Source: an uncultured Collinsella sp.
Lineage (GTDB): Bacteria; Actinomycetota; Coriobacteriia; Coriobacteriales; Coriobacteriaceae
Assembly: GCA_900541145.1 (NCBI GenBank)
Contig: UQIH01000022.1
Location: 1-41,696, forward strand
Direction: 5' to 3'
Length of the DNA stretch: 41,696 bases
The translations under genes were made by a program, and so were the position numbers. The notes under the pieces were generated by a model. The model saw nothing but the letters and a program-made list of their open reading frames with translations, had not been told where the DNA came from and did no database searches. Shown one piece after another: positions 8,077 through 15,412 of this stretch (positions within the stretch are counted from its first letter, which is position 1; each line of letters starts with the position of its first letter).

Positions 8077-9801
8077 CTACGAGCGCAGTGTAATTTTATC
8101 GCGCAGCGACTTGAGATCTTCGGTGACGGTGCGGTCTTCCTGGATCATCTTCTGGACCTTTTTGTAGCTCGTGCTGACGGTCGAGTGGTTGCGGTTGCCA
8201 AATTCGGCGCCCACCGCCGTGGTCGTCATCTCGCACATCTCGATGGCCAGGTAGATAGCGATATGGCGCGCTTTGGCGATATTGGCGTTGCGACGCGGGC
8301 CGATGAGCTCCTCGTGCGTCACGCCGTACTGCTCTTCGATGACGGACTGAACCGTTTGCACGTTGATCTTTTTGGCCGATGTGTCGAAGTACTGGCTGGC
8401 GATGGCGTCGATATCGTCAAAGGTGAGCTCCCCGCCCTCGCGTTCGCGGTCGCCCGCCTCGCCGGCGCAGCGCTCGCAGAAGCTCTCGAGTTCGCGGATG
8501 TTGGTGCCCGACACCTCGGCCATGTGTTTAAAGTGTTCGTCGGTCAGGTGCCCGCCGTCGCCCCCATAGGCCGCCAGCAGCGAGTCGTCGCCTGCCTCGG
8601 GAGCGGCGACGATGGTGTTCTCGTAATAGCGCTGCAAGATCTTGTATTTCATCTCGTAGCTGGGCTCTGCGACCAGGCAGAGCATACCGGCGTTAAAGCG
8701 GCTGGTCAGGCGTTCGTCCATGCTCAGGTCCTTGGGGGCGCGGTCTGCCGCGATGACGACCTTCTTGTTGTTGCGGATGAACTCGTCCATGAGCTGGAAA
8801 AAGTAGTCCACGCTCGCGCGCTTGCCGATGATGTTTTGGATGTCATCGATGATGAGCACGTCCACGCCGTGGTACGCCTGCATGATGGGGGCGTTGCTCT
8901 TCTTTTGGCGGTCGAACTCGGTCATCAGGTCGTCCAGATATGCCTGGGAGTTGGCATATTTGACCTTGATCTCGGGCGACTTCTCGGCGAGCTCGTTTTT
9001 GATGGCAAGCAGCAGGTGCGTCTTGCCCAGGCCCGATTTGCCGTAGATGAACAGCGATGTGCACGTGCCGCGCTCGTCCGCGAGGGCGGCAAACTTGAGT
9101 GCCGAGCGATAGGCATGGCTGTTCTCGGGGCCGTAGACAAAGTTCTCAAAGGTAAATTTTGAGTTCGCGGCGAGCGGGGCTCCATCCGTATTCTGCTCGG
9201 CCGGCACGGTCGGTGCTGGCATGGGTGAAGCGGGGGACGCAGCTTGCGTGGATTTAGTCGGCGCTCCGCCCTTCATCTGGTTCATCATGCGACGAAAGTC
9301 ATCGGCCGAGAGCGTGTTCTTGATTGCAATGCCCGAATCCGCGCCCGCCGCCGCGTCGTGAGCGATGGGCATGTGCGTGACGGGTACGTTCGTTGACGTC
9401 GCCGCCGCGGTCGGCAACGGTGCCATGGTTTCACGGGAAACATCGCTGTGCTGGTGCTCGATTGTCGGCACGTTGCCTGCGGAGGCCGGCACCGCCGGGG
9501 AAGCGGCGGGAGCCGTGGCGGGCGCCGTCGCTGCAGTGGATTCCGTCGCGGCGCCTTGCGGTGCCACGATGTCGAGCACAATCGGTGCAAAGGCGATTTC
9601 TTCCAGATAGGCCTCAATAGTCGGCTGATGCTTTTTGAGCTGCGCGATGGCAAAGCGCGAGGGGGCCTCGATCGTGAGCGTATCTTCGGTCAGGCTTATG
9701 GCGCGCGATTGCCCCAGCATGTTGATGAGGCGTGCATCTTGGCCGTCGCGCTGGCAAAAGGCGATAGCATCCCCCAGGATGATGCTTGCTTCCTCGTCCA
9801 C
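8077..9801 (-). CDS. dnaA: Chromosomal replication initiator protein DnaA
   Basis: Initiator ATPase that binds DnaA boxes and opens the origin. Domain I is 1-80; domain II is a long Ala/Pro/Thr-rich linker (about 81-215). Domain III is AAA+ with Walker A GKSGLGKT (254-261) and Walker B LIIDD (316-320). Domain IV, the DNA-binding domain, is 480-574. The signature there reads GNRNHSTV (535-542), where most DnaA proteins have an RDHTTV-like sequence, so Asn538 replaces the usual base-contacting Asp. The start is GTG with a GGGAG element upstream; the upstream GHKL gene ends 15 bp before, so the two are probably co-transcribed. Linker residues 120-125 (DVSRET) are encoded by a parS-like 16-mer. 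Confidence 0.96.
   Translation of the reverse strand: MDEEASIILGDAIAFCQRDGQDARLINMLGQSRAISLTEDTLTIEAPSRFAIAQLKKHQPTIEAYLEEIAFAPIVLDIVAPQGAATESTAATAPATAPAASPAVPASAGNVPTIEHQHSDVSRETMAPLPTAAATSTNVPVTHMPIAHDAAAGADSGIAIKNTLSADDFRRMMNQMKGGAPTKSTQAASPASPMPAPTVPAEQNTDGAPLAANSKFTFENFVYGPENSHAYRSALKFAALADERGTCTSLFIYGKSGLGKTHLLLAIKNELAEKSPEIKVKYANSQAYLDDLMTEFDRQKKSNAPIMQAYHGVDVLIIDDIQNIIGKRASVDYFFQLMDEFIRNNKKVVIAADRAPKDLSMDERLTSRFNAGMLCLVAEPSYEMKYKILQRYYENTIVAAPEAGDDSLLAAYGGDGGHLTDEHFKHMAEVSGTNIRELESFCERCAGEAGDREREGGELTFDDIDAIASQYFDTSAKKINVQTVQSVIEEQYGVTHEELIGPRRNANIAKARHIAIYLAIEMCEMTTTAVGAEFGNRNHSTVSTSYKKVQKMIQEDRTVTEDLKSLRDKITLRS
9427..9442 (-). other. parS-like site inside dnaA
   Basis: On the minus strand the sequence is TGTTTCCCGTGAAACC, matching 14 of 16 positions of the perfect parS TGTTTCACGTGAAACA. 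It encodes VSRET within the variable domain II linker, where protein constraint is low. ParB binding is plausible but not shown. Confidence 0.55.
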
Positions 9802-9816
9802 TGTCTCTCCCGTTCT

Positions 9817-11169
9817 TTAGCTCTGAGCTCGCACGCGAGCGGCGCCGAGTTCGGTCAGATGGTATTTCTGGCCATGCTTGATGACCAAGCCGGCCTGCGC
9901 CAAGTCATTGAGCGTGCGTGACCAAGTGGGGGCCGAGTTTCCAAACGCCCTCGCCAGATCGGTTGCACCGCACGCTTGATTTTGCGCCAGATAGCCCAGC
10001 GCGGCGTTGCCGCGATCGCTTACGAACACGTCCGGTTGTGGCTGCGCATACTGATTTGCTGCATTAGGATACATCATTTGAGCTGCTGGTTGTTGAGAAC
10101 TCTGCATCGGCGGCATTTGCTGTTGAAAACTTTGAGGCCACTGTTGGTAAGGCTGTGGAGGCATCTGCTGGGCCCAGGGGTTGTACTGCTGCTGCGGCAT
10201 CTGCTGGTACGGCTGCTGATATCCCTGCTGGTACTGCTGCGGGAACTGCTGGCCATACCCCAGTGGCGGCATCGGCTGATATGGATATCCCTGTTGGTAC
10301 GGCTGATAGCCCATTTGCTGGCCACCTGCTGCTCCCGTCGCCTGCTGCATTGCTGCTGTATCCCGATCCGCCGGCGACATGGCCTCTGGCATGCTTGGCG
10401 GCATCGACATCGATGCCGCTTGGGGTTCTTGTGTAGGAGGCATTCCGGGCTGCTGCATCTGTCCCACGGGGGGCTGCATCTGCTGCGTTGCCATGGGCTG
10501 CTGCGCAAAAGCTCCCGGCAGGGGATATGTGGGCTGCTCCGTCTCGGGCCGCACGGCAGCGCCGCGTCCGCCGGCACGCTCGATTTCCTGCACGCGTTTA
10601 GGGTTCAGGCTTACCGTAACCACGGTGCCGTTGCCCATGTTGTCCTCGATGGATACGGCACCGCCGGCGTTTTCCAAATACTCCTGCACCATGGGAAACC
10701 CTGCTCCGGTTCCACGGATATAGCGCTTCATCTTGCTGTTTGCGCTGGTAACTCCAAAGTCGAAAGCACGTTCCTTGTCGTCGATGCCGGGTCCTTGGTC
10801 AGCAAAGCGGATGGTGTCTCCGCCGTCCAGAATCGAGATGATGGGCTCGGCAAAGTGTGCGTGGATAAAGTTTTCGACAATCTCGCGGATGACCATGAGC
10901 GAGATATGGCCACCTTGTTCTTTCATGCACTGGTAGACGGTGTTGGTCGTCTCTTCCAAATACGTGCGGACATCTTGCGGATCAATGACGATCACACGCG
11001 GTGTCGAAAGCATGTCGTCATAGACGGCGATGCGCGCGGCGTACATGGCTTTTGGCGCCTGCGTGGTTGTCTGCTCGCCTTCCGCACGCTCTTCGCGCAC
11101 GCCGGTGATGTGCTCGTTGTCGGGTGCCGGGTCTCCGGAATCGACCATGGTGTAAAAGTCGTCAGACAT
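9817..11169 (-). CDS. GHKL ATPase - Q/P/M-rich linker - winged-helix protein
   Basis: Not a gene I recognise by name. Residues about 45-190 form a compact HATPase_c (GHKL) domain with N-box REIVEN (Glu96, Asn100), G1 box DQGPG (124-128) and G2 box GTGAGF (153-158), most like SpoIIAB/RsbW-type anti-sigma kinases. No histidine-kinase dimerisation domain precedes it. Residues about 205-382 are a prion-like linker very rich in Gln, Pro, Met, Tyr and Gly. Residues 383-450 look like a winged-helix DNA-binding domain (an ATDLARAFG helix, a WSRTLNDLAQAGLV helix, then a KYHLTELG wing). It is the first minus-strand gene left of the origin gap and lies 15 bp before dnaA. Its role is unknown; by position it could bind DNA or regulate near the origin. 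Start is ATG with only a weak ribosome site. Confidence 0.8.
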   Translation of the reverse strand: MSDDFYTMVDSGDPAPDNEHITGVREERAEGEQTTTQAPKAMYAARIAVYDDMLSTPRVIVIDPQDVRTYLEETTNTVYQCMKEQGGHISLMVIREIVENFIHAHFAEPIISILDGGDTIRFADQGPGIDDKERAFDFGVTSANSKMKRYIRGTGAGFPMVQEYLENAGGAVSIEDNMGNGTVVTVSLNPKRVQEIERAGGRGAAVRPETEQPTYPLPGAFAQQPMATQQMQPPVGQMQQPGMPPTQEPQAASMSMPPSMPEAMSPADRDTAAMQQATGAAGGQQMGYQPYQQGYPYQPMPPLGYGQQFPQQYQQGYQQPYQQMPQQQYNPWAQQMPPQPYQQWPQSFQQQMPPMQSSQQPAAQMMYPNAANQYAQPQPDVFVSDRGNAALGYLAQNQACGATDLARAFGNSAPTWSRTLNDLAQAGLVIKHGQKYHLTELGAARVRAQS

Positions 11170-11250
11170 GCCGCTCGCAATCTTTCAAAAGGTTTCGGAC
11201 AAATAGTAGCTCACCGTGCAATGTTTCTCATCTTTCGACAACTTTTCAAA

Positions 11251-11264
11251 ACCTGTTGAAAACT
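11251..11264 (+). repeat. Origin 14-mer, copy 2 (ACCTGTTGAAAACT)
   Basis: Direct copy of 11304-11317 and inverted copy of 8051-8064. It is preceded by CTTTTCAAA, giving an imperfect inverted repeat of TTTTCAA-type half-sites around position 11251. Confidence 0.7.
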
Positions 11265-11303
11265 TTGGAAAACGGGCGAAAAGTTCTTAACATTGCCAAC
11301 ATG

Positions 11304-11317
11304 ACCTGTTGAAAACT
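11304..11317 (+). repeat. Origin 14-mer, copy 3 (ACCTGTTGAAAACT)
   Basis: Exact copy of 11251-11264, 53 bp downstream in the same orientation (about five helical turns). Confidence 0.7.
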
Positions 11318-11412
11318 CGATGAAATATCGTGAAAAGTTGCCATGTACCGCTAAATCGAGCTTGGCTTATGGGGGAACCGTGTGAACTGCGCAACCTTTT
11401 ACCTTTGATTTC

Positions 11413-11442
11413 TTGACATTTGAACATTGATTTCCCTACAAT
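11413..11442 (+). promoter_or_regulatory. Promoter of rpmH
   Basis: A perfect -35 TTGACA (11413-11418), an 18-bp spacer and -10 TACAAT (11437-11442). It lies about 70 bp before the rpmH start. This is the best sigma70-type promoter in the window and should drive rpmH-rnpA-yidD-yidC. Confidence 0.85.
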
Positions 11443-11514
11443 CTTCAAGCTCACGTGTCTATATCTGCGTCCGCGTCCCCGCGGACACTCGAAATGCAGC
11501 AGGAGGAACTTAAG

Positions 11515-11649
11515 ATGAAGCGTACGTATCAGCCTAATAAGCGTAAGCGTGCCAAGACCCATGGCTTCCGTGCCCGTATGGCCACTAAGGGTGGTCGTGC
11601 CGTGCTCGCCCGTCGTCGCGCCAAGGGCCGCAAGCGTCTCACTGTCTAG
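11515..11649 (+). CDS. rpmH: 50S ribosomal protein L34
   Basis: A 44-aa basic protein beginning MKRTYQPNKRKRAKTHGFR and ending GRKRLTV, the standard L34 sequence. AGGAGG at 11501-11506 precedes the ATG at 11515; the open frame extends upstream but those codons precede the ribosome site. L34 sits in the large ribosomal subunit. It heads the conserved origin-proximal cluster rpmH-rnpA-yidD-yidC-jag. Confidence 0.97.
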   Translation: MKRTYQPNKRKRAKTHGFRARMATKGGRAVLARRRAKGRKRLTV

Positions 11650-11669
11650 CAGCGATACACACATCTCGC

Positions 11670-12008
11670 ATGAAGACTATTAAGTCTCGGCAAGATTTCG
11701 AGCATGTGTTCAGTCAGGGGCGTCGTTTCAATCACCCTCTGATTCGAATGACCATATGTGAATCGGTTGGCGAAGGCGACTCCGGAAGGGTCGCCTTCGT
11801 TGGTGCTAAACGGCTCGGTTGTGCTGTCGTGCGCAACCGTTCTAAGCGTGTGATGCGCGAGGCCGCCCGCAGCTGTGGATTTCCCGTTGCGGGTTATGAC
11901 ATCATCTTGTTCGCAACTCCCAAGACGAGGGTTTCCTCGCCGCAGGAGATGGACAATGCATTGCGTTCGCTTATGAAACGCGCCGGCGTTGCCGGGGAGG
12001 AGCGATGA
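11670..12008 (+). CDS. rnpA: Ribonuclease P protein component
   Basis: Protein subunit of RNase P, which trims tRNA 5' leaders. The 112-aa basic protein has the family motif RNRSKRVMREAAR (around residues 55-67) and the preceding AFVGAKRLGCAVVRN block. It follows rpmH by 20 bp and overlaps yidD by four bases (ATGA). No strong ribosome site is visible before the ATG. Confidence 0.95.
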   Translation: MKTIKSRQDFEHVFSQGRRFNHPLIRMTICESVGEGDSGRVAFVGAKRLGCAVVRNRSKRVMREAARSCGFPVAGYDIILFATPKTRVSSPQEMDNALRSLMKRAGVAGEER

Positions 12009-12229
12009 GCAATCACGTTTTGCGACGTGTTGCCATCGCTCCTATTCGCATATATCAACAGGTTATTTCGCCCTTATTGCCTGACGCCTGCATTTATTAC
12101 CCAACGTGCTCACAATACGCCATCCAGGCGATTGAGAAGTACGGTGTTTTGAGAGGCTGCTGGCTTGCCGTGAGGCGCATCGCTCGCTGCAATCCCCTGC
12201 ACGTCGGCGGTTATGACCCTGTGCCCTAG
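12005..12229 (+). CDS. yidD: Membrane protein insertion efficiency factor YidD
   Basis: A 74-aa protein of the YidD family, which assists YidC-dependent membrane insertion. The hallmark block YYPTCSQYAIQAIEKYG and the later RCNPLHVGGYDPVP ending are present with the conserved cysteines. The start overlaps the rnpA stop as ATGA. yidC follows 29 bp later. Confidence 0.95.
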   Translation: MSNHVLRRVAIAPIRIYQQVISPLLPDACIYYPTCSQYAIQAIEKYGVLRGCWLAVRRIARCNPLHVGGYDPVP

Positions 12230-12258
12230 CGGGCACTCGCTATCGGAGGAAAACTTAC

Positions 12259-13029
12259 ATGTGGGATTGGATCGTTAACATCCTTTTCGAGCTGCTCAAG
12301 CTCATCCAGACCTTTGCGGTCGACTGGGGCCTGTCCATCATCATCCTGGTGGTCATCATCCGTCTGCTGCTGACGCCGCTCATGCTCAAGTCGACCAAGT
12401 CGACGGCTCGCATGCAGGTGCTGCAGCCCAAGATGCTCGAGATCCAGGAGCGCTATGCCGACGATCCCCAGCGTCAGGCCGAGGAGATGCAGAAGTTCTA
12501 CAGCGAGAACAAGTTCAACCCCATGGCTGGTTGTCTGCCGCTGTTGATTCAGATGCCTGTCCTGTTCGCCCTGTTTACGCTGCTGCGTAACCTGCCGGAC
12601 TACTTTAACGACGGCACGTTCTCGTTCTTCAATATCCTGCCCGACCTGACCACCACGCCGAGCGCTTCCTTTGCCGATGGCTTTATGGTTGCACTGCCTG
12701 CGCTGGTTTGCCTGATCCTGTTCGCCGTCCTGACCCTGATTCCGCAGCTCTATATGTCGCGCAACCAGACCGGCCAGCAGGCTCAGAGCATGCGTATGAT
12801 GGCCGTTGTCATGACGGTCATGATGCTTTGGATGGGCTGGAGCCTTCCCGTTGGTGTTCTGCTGTACTACGACGTCTCGTCTGCTTGGCAGGTTATCCAG
12901 CAGATCTTCGTGACGCAGAAGGTCATCGACAAGGCGAAGGCCGATGAGGAGGAGCGTCTTAAGAACGCTCCGCTGCAGGTTGAGGTCACTCGTCGCGAGA
13001 AGAAGCCGCGCCCGCACAAGAAGAAGTAG
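12259..13029 (+). CDS. yidC: Membrane protein insertase YidC/OxaA
   Basis: Inserts and folds membrane proteins, alone or with Sec. The 256-aa form lacks the large periplasmic domain of Gram-negative YidC, as in Gram-positives. Hydrophobic segments lie near residues 18-40, 90-115, 140-165 and 175-205. The first carries the conserved hydrophilic-groove Arg (IIRLLLTPLM) and is followed by a cytoplasmic helical hairpin (46-85). The C-terminus is highly basic (KPRPHKKK). GGAGG precedes the ATG. Confidence 0.95.
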   Translation: MWDWIVNILFELLKLIQTFAVDWGLSIIILVVIIRLLLTPLMLKSTKSTARMQVLQPKMLEIQERYADDPQRQAEEMQKFYSENKFNPMAGCLPLLIQMPVLFALFTLLRNLPDYFNDGTFSFFNILPDLTTTPSASFADGFMVALPALVCLILFAVLTLIPQLYMSRNQTGQQAQSMRMMAVVMTVMMLWMGWSLPVGVLLYYDVSSAWQVIQQIFVTQKVIDKAKADEEERLKNAPLQVEVTRREKKPRPHKKK

Positions 13030-13046
13030 TGGGATATCAATCTTAT

Positions 13047-13058
13047 TTAGGTACCTAA
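13047..13058. promoter_or_regulatory. 12-bp perfect palindrome TTAGGTACCTAA, copy 1
   Basis: A perfect palindrome between yidC and khpB, just upstream of the khpB ribosome site. An identical palindrome, also followed by C, lies at 16551-16562. It could be an operator or protein-binding site; the function is unknown. Confidence 0.5.
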
Positions 13059-13073
13059 CTTTTGGAGTACGTT

Positions 13074-13643
13074 ATGTCTGAAGAGATCATCGAGGATATG
13101 CTTGAGGAGGTTGCCCCGCAGGTTGCGGGCGATTATCCCGAGATTGCACAGCGCTACAAGGCTGGTGAAGAGCTGACCGATGAGGAACTTGACACCATTG
13201 CCGATGTTGCGATTTCCATCCTGCGTTCCATCCTTTCGCACTTCGATGCCGCCAACTCTCCTATCGATGAGTATGAGGGTGACGAGGGTGAGCTGATTTT
13301 GGATGTAACGGCTCCCGACCTTGCTGTTCTCATTGGCCGTCATGGTCGCACCCTTGATGCCCTTCAGGTTATGTTCTCTTTGCTGGTGAGCCGCAAACTT
13401 GGCTTTAGGTATCCGGTTGTAGTGGACGTCGAGGGATACAAGAGCCGCCGTCAGGACAAGGTTGCCTCCATGGCTCAGTCTGCTGCCGAGCGTGCCATCC
13501 GCACTCATAAGAGTGTTTCGCTTCCGCCCATGAATGCCTATGAGCGCCGACTGGTTCACATTGCACTTCGTGGCAATGATGCCGTCGATACTCATTCTGA
13601 GGGTTCTGACCCTGATCGCCATGTGGTGATTGTTGCTCGATAA
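13074..13643 (+). CDS. khpB: RNA-binding protein KhpB (Jag/EloR family)
   Basis: A KH-R3H protein that pairs with KhpA and affects cell elongation in Gram-positives. The KH domain holds the GxxG loop as GRHG (88-91), followed by the LDALQVMFSLLV helix. The R3H domain spans about 130-189 (AYERRLVHIAL). The usual Jag_N domain is absent; instead the first 70 residues are acidic. I chose the ATG at 13074, with TTGGAG upstream, over a TTG at 13062 that overlaps that site. The neighbour yidC is the classical partner. Confidence 0.92.
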   Translation: MSEEIIEDMLEEVAPQVAGDYPEIAQRYKAGEELTDEELDTIADVAISILRSILSHFDAANSPIDEYEGDEGELILDVTAPDLAVLIGRHGRTLDALQVMFSLLVSRKLGFRYPVVVDVEGYKSRRQDKVASMAQSAAERAIRTHKSVSLPPMNAYERRLVHIALRGNDAVDTHSEGSDPDRHVVIVAR

Positions 13644-13663
13644 TCTACTCGAGCTTATGCTAA

Positions 13664-13693
13664 GGGGACGTGGTTTCCACGTCCCCTTTTTTT
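13664..13693 (+). terminator. Rho-independent terminator after khpB
   Basis: A perfect 10-bp stem (13664-13673 with 13677-13686), a TTT loop and seven T (13687-13693). It ends the rpmH-khpB transcript, so rsmG needs its own promoter. Confidence 0.93.
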
Positions 13694-13739
13694 GTCAAAA
13701 GTTCTCGATACACTGATTTTTGTCAGAAAGGAGCTTTCG

Positions 13740-14477
13740 TTGTTAGTACTTACTGATCAGCAGGCTGACGAGATGCTGAGTCGCCTAACTTCCTATTGTA
13801 AAGAGTATTCCTTGAGCGTAACTGATGTTGAGCTGAGGAAATGTATTCAACATTTGGATTTGGTTCTGGAAACAAATAAGACAACCAATCTCACCCGTAT
13901 TCTTAACGTAGAGGATGCTGCCGTGCTTCATATCCTCGACTCACTTGTTTTGCTCCCCTATATCAATAAGGCTCCTGAGGGAGCTTTGCTCGATATGGGT
14001 ACAGGTGCGGGCTTCCCTGGTATTCCGTTAACGCTAGCCACGCATCGTAAAGCTACTTATATTGACTCTGTTTGCAAGAAGGTTGATGCTGTCAATTCCT
14101 TTGTCCATGCTCTTGGATTAAAACATGCTCATGCGGTTCATGATCGTCTTGAAGAATATGCTCGAAGCCATAAGAAGCAGTTCTCTGTCGTAACCGCCCG
14201 CGCACTGGCCCCTCTACCGATTCTTGTTGAGTATGCGGCTCCGTTCCTCAAGGATGGAGGTCTATTTGTTATCACCAAGGGCAATCCTTCGGATGAGGAG
14301 CTTGCTTCCGGCATGTCAGCAGCTAAGATTTGCGGCTTCACTTCGCTTCTGAATGACGCAATCGATTTGCCTGAGGGCTTGGGCCACAGGGAGTTCATTG
14401 TTCTTAAGAAGAGTCATCCAGCATCTGTTTCATTACCTCGTGCAAATGGCATGGCAAAGAAGAATCCGCTTGCCTAG
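13740..14477 (+). CDS. rsmG: 16S rRNA (guanine-N7)-methyltransferase RsmG
   Basis: Methylates G527 of 16S rRNA with S-adenosylmethionine. The 245-aa protein shows SAM motif I LLDMGTGAGFPGIPLTL and the later VVTARALAPLPILVEYAAPFL and GGLFVITKG blocks. I chose the TTG at 13740 because AAAGGAG lies six bases upstream; the frame continues 16 codons further without a better site. Codons are more A/T-rich than in the flanking genes. In many bacteria rsmG (gidB) precedes parAB, as here. Streptomycin resistance from rsmG loss is known in the family. Confidence 0.93.
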   Translation: MLVLTDQQADEMLSRLTSYCKEYSLSVTDVELRKCIQHLDLVLETNKTTNLTRILNVEDAAVLHILDSLVLLPYINKAPEGALLDMGTGAGFPGIPLTLATHRKATYIDSVCKKVDAVNSFVHALGLKHAHAVHDRLEEYARSHKKQFSVVTARALAPLPILVEYAAPFLKDGGLFVITKGNPSDEELASGMSAAKICGFTSLLNDAIDLPEGLGHREFIVLKKSHPASVSLPRANGMAKKNPLA

Positions 14478-14478
14478 A

Positions 14479-14494
14479 TGTTTCACGTGAAACA
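14479..14494 (+). other. parS site 1
   Basis: Perfect 16-bp palindrome TGTTTCACGTGAAACA, identical to the universal parS bound by chromosomal ParB. It starts one base after the rsmG stop. Confidence 0.95.
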
Positions 14495-14517
14495 TAATGG
14501 ATACTAACAACTTGCAG

Positions 14518-14533
14518 TGTTTCACGTGAAACA
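14518..14533 (+). other. parS site 2
   Basis: Perfect parS TGTTTCACGTGAAACA, 39 bp from site 1. Confidence 0.95.
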
Positions 14534-14556
14534 TGGCGGTTGATATCGAATCGGAA

Positions 14557-14572
14557 TGTTTCACGTGAAACA
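14557..14572 (+). other. parS site 3
   Basis: Perfect parS TGTTTCACGTGAAACA, 39 bp from site 2, so all three sites are regularly spaced. ParB bound here may also influence parA transcription. Confidence 0.95.
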
Positions 14573-14611
14573 TCCTCCGTTTGACAGCTTTAATACACAC
14601 CAGGAGGGACC

Positions 14612-15412
14612 GTGGGATTTCGCGACGTTAAGCGTTCTAAGAGCGCAAAAGACACGCGTATCATTGCAATCATCAATCAAAAAGGCGGCGTCGGTAAGTC
14701 AACGACAGCTGTAAATCTTGCAGCAGCACTGGGTGAGCAGGGTCGTAAGACACTGATTGTCGATTTTGATCCACAGGGAAACAGCACCAGTGGATTTGGA
14801 ATTGAAAAAGAAGACCTTGATCACTGCATCTATGATGCATTGTTGAATGATGTGCCGGCAGAATCGCTTGTTCTTGATACAAATTGCAAAAAGGTATTTG
14901 TAATTCCGGCAACAATTCAGCTTGCAGGCGCAGAAATTGAGCTCGTAAGCGCAATTGCTCGTGAAACCCGCCTCAAAGATTTGCTTGAGCCGATTCAGGA
15001 CGAGTTCGATTTCATTTTCATTGACTGTCCTCCTTCGCTCGGCCTGCTTACTATCAACGCCTTGACCGCAGCAGACAGCGTTTTGATTCCGATCCAGTGC
15101 GAATATTACGCACTCGAGGGCGTTACAAAGCTGCTTGAGTCAATGAAGATGGTCAAATCACGTCTGAACAAGGGCTTAGACACCTATGGAGTGCTTATGA
15201 CCATGTATGACTCGCGTACTTCACTGTCGAATCAGGTTGTTGAGGAGGTTCAATCGTACTTTGGTGATAAGGCGTTTAAGACGCTAATCCCACGTACGGT
15301 TAAAATCTCCGAAGCTCCGTCTTTTGGAGAACCGGTAATTACCTATGCACCTCAGAATAAGGGTGCAAAAGCGTATATGAACCTTGCAAAAGAGGTGATC
15401 AAGCGTGCCTAG
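14612..15412 (+). CDS. parA: Chromosome partitioning ATPase ParA/Soj
   Basis: Deviant Walker-type ATPase that binds nucleoid DNA and moves ParB-parS complexes. The 266-aa protein has Walker A KGGVGKST (24-31), the switch region DFDPQGNSTSG and the Walker B-like FIFIDCPPSLGLLT. The GTG start follows AGGAGG (14602-14607). Like rsmG and parB it has a lower GC content than its surroundings. Three parS sites lie in its leader and the gene overlaps parB by eight bases. Confidence 0.95.
   Translation: MGFRDVKRSKSAKDTRIIAIINQKGGVGKSTTAVNLAAALGEQGRKTLIVDFDPQGNSTSGFGIEKEDLDHCIYDALLNDVPAESLVLDTNCKKVFVIPATIQLAGAEIELVSAIARETRLKDLLEPIQDEFDFIFIDCPPSLGLLTINALTAADSVLIPIQCEYYALEGVTKLLESMKMVKSRLNKGLDTYGVLMTMYDSRTSLSNQVVEEVQSYFGDKAFKTLIPRTVKISEAPSFGEPVITYAPQNKGAKAYMNLAKEVIKRA

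Larger units (their letters stand above)
11170..11454. other. Divergent intergenic region, candidate origin part B
   Basis: The two chromosome arms diverge here (minus-strand genes to the left, rpmH to the right). It holds two exact 14-mers ACCTGTTGAAAACT (11251-11264, 11304-11317), a TTTCGACAA-CTTTTCAA block (11233-11249) almost identical to 8043-8058, and two GAAAAGTT elements near 11278 and 11332. Such clustering of variant DnaA boxes fits an origin subregion, possibly the DnaA-box cluster of a bipartite oriC with dnaA and its upstream gene lying between the two parts. Confidence 0.6.

Noticed and set aside
14581..14596. TTGACA followed by TAATAC before parA as a promoter
   Set aside because: Only four bases separate the hexamers, and a -10 at normal distance would fall on the ribosome site.
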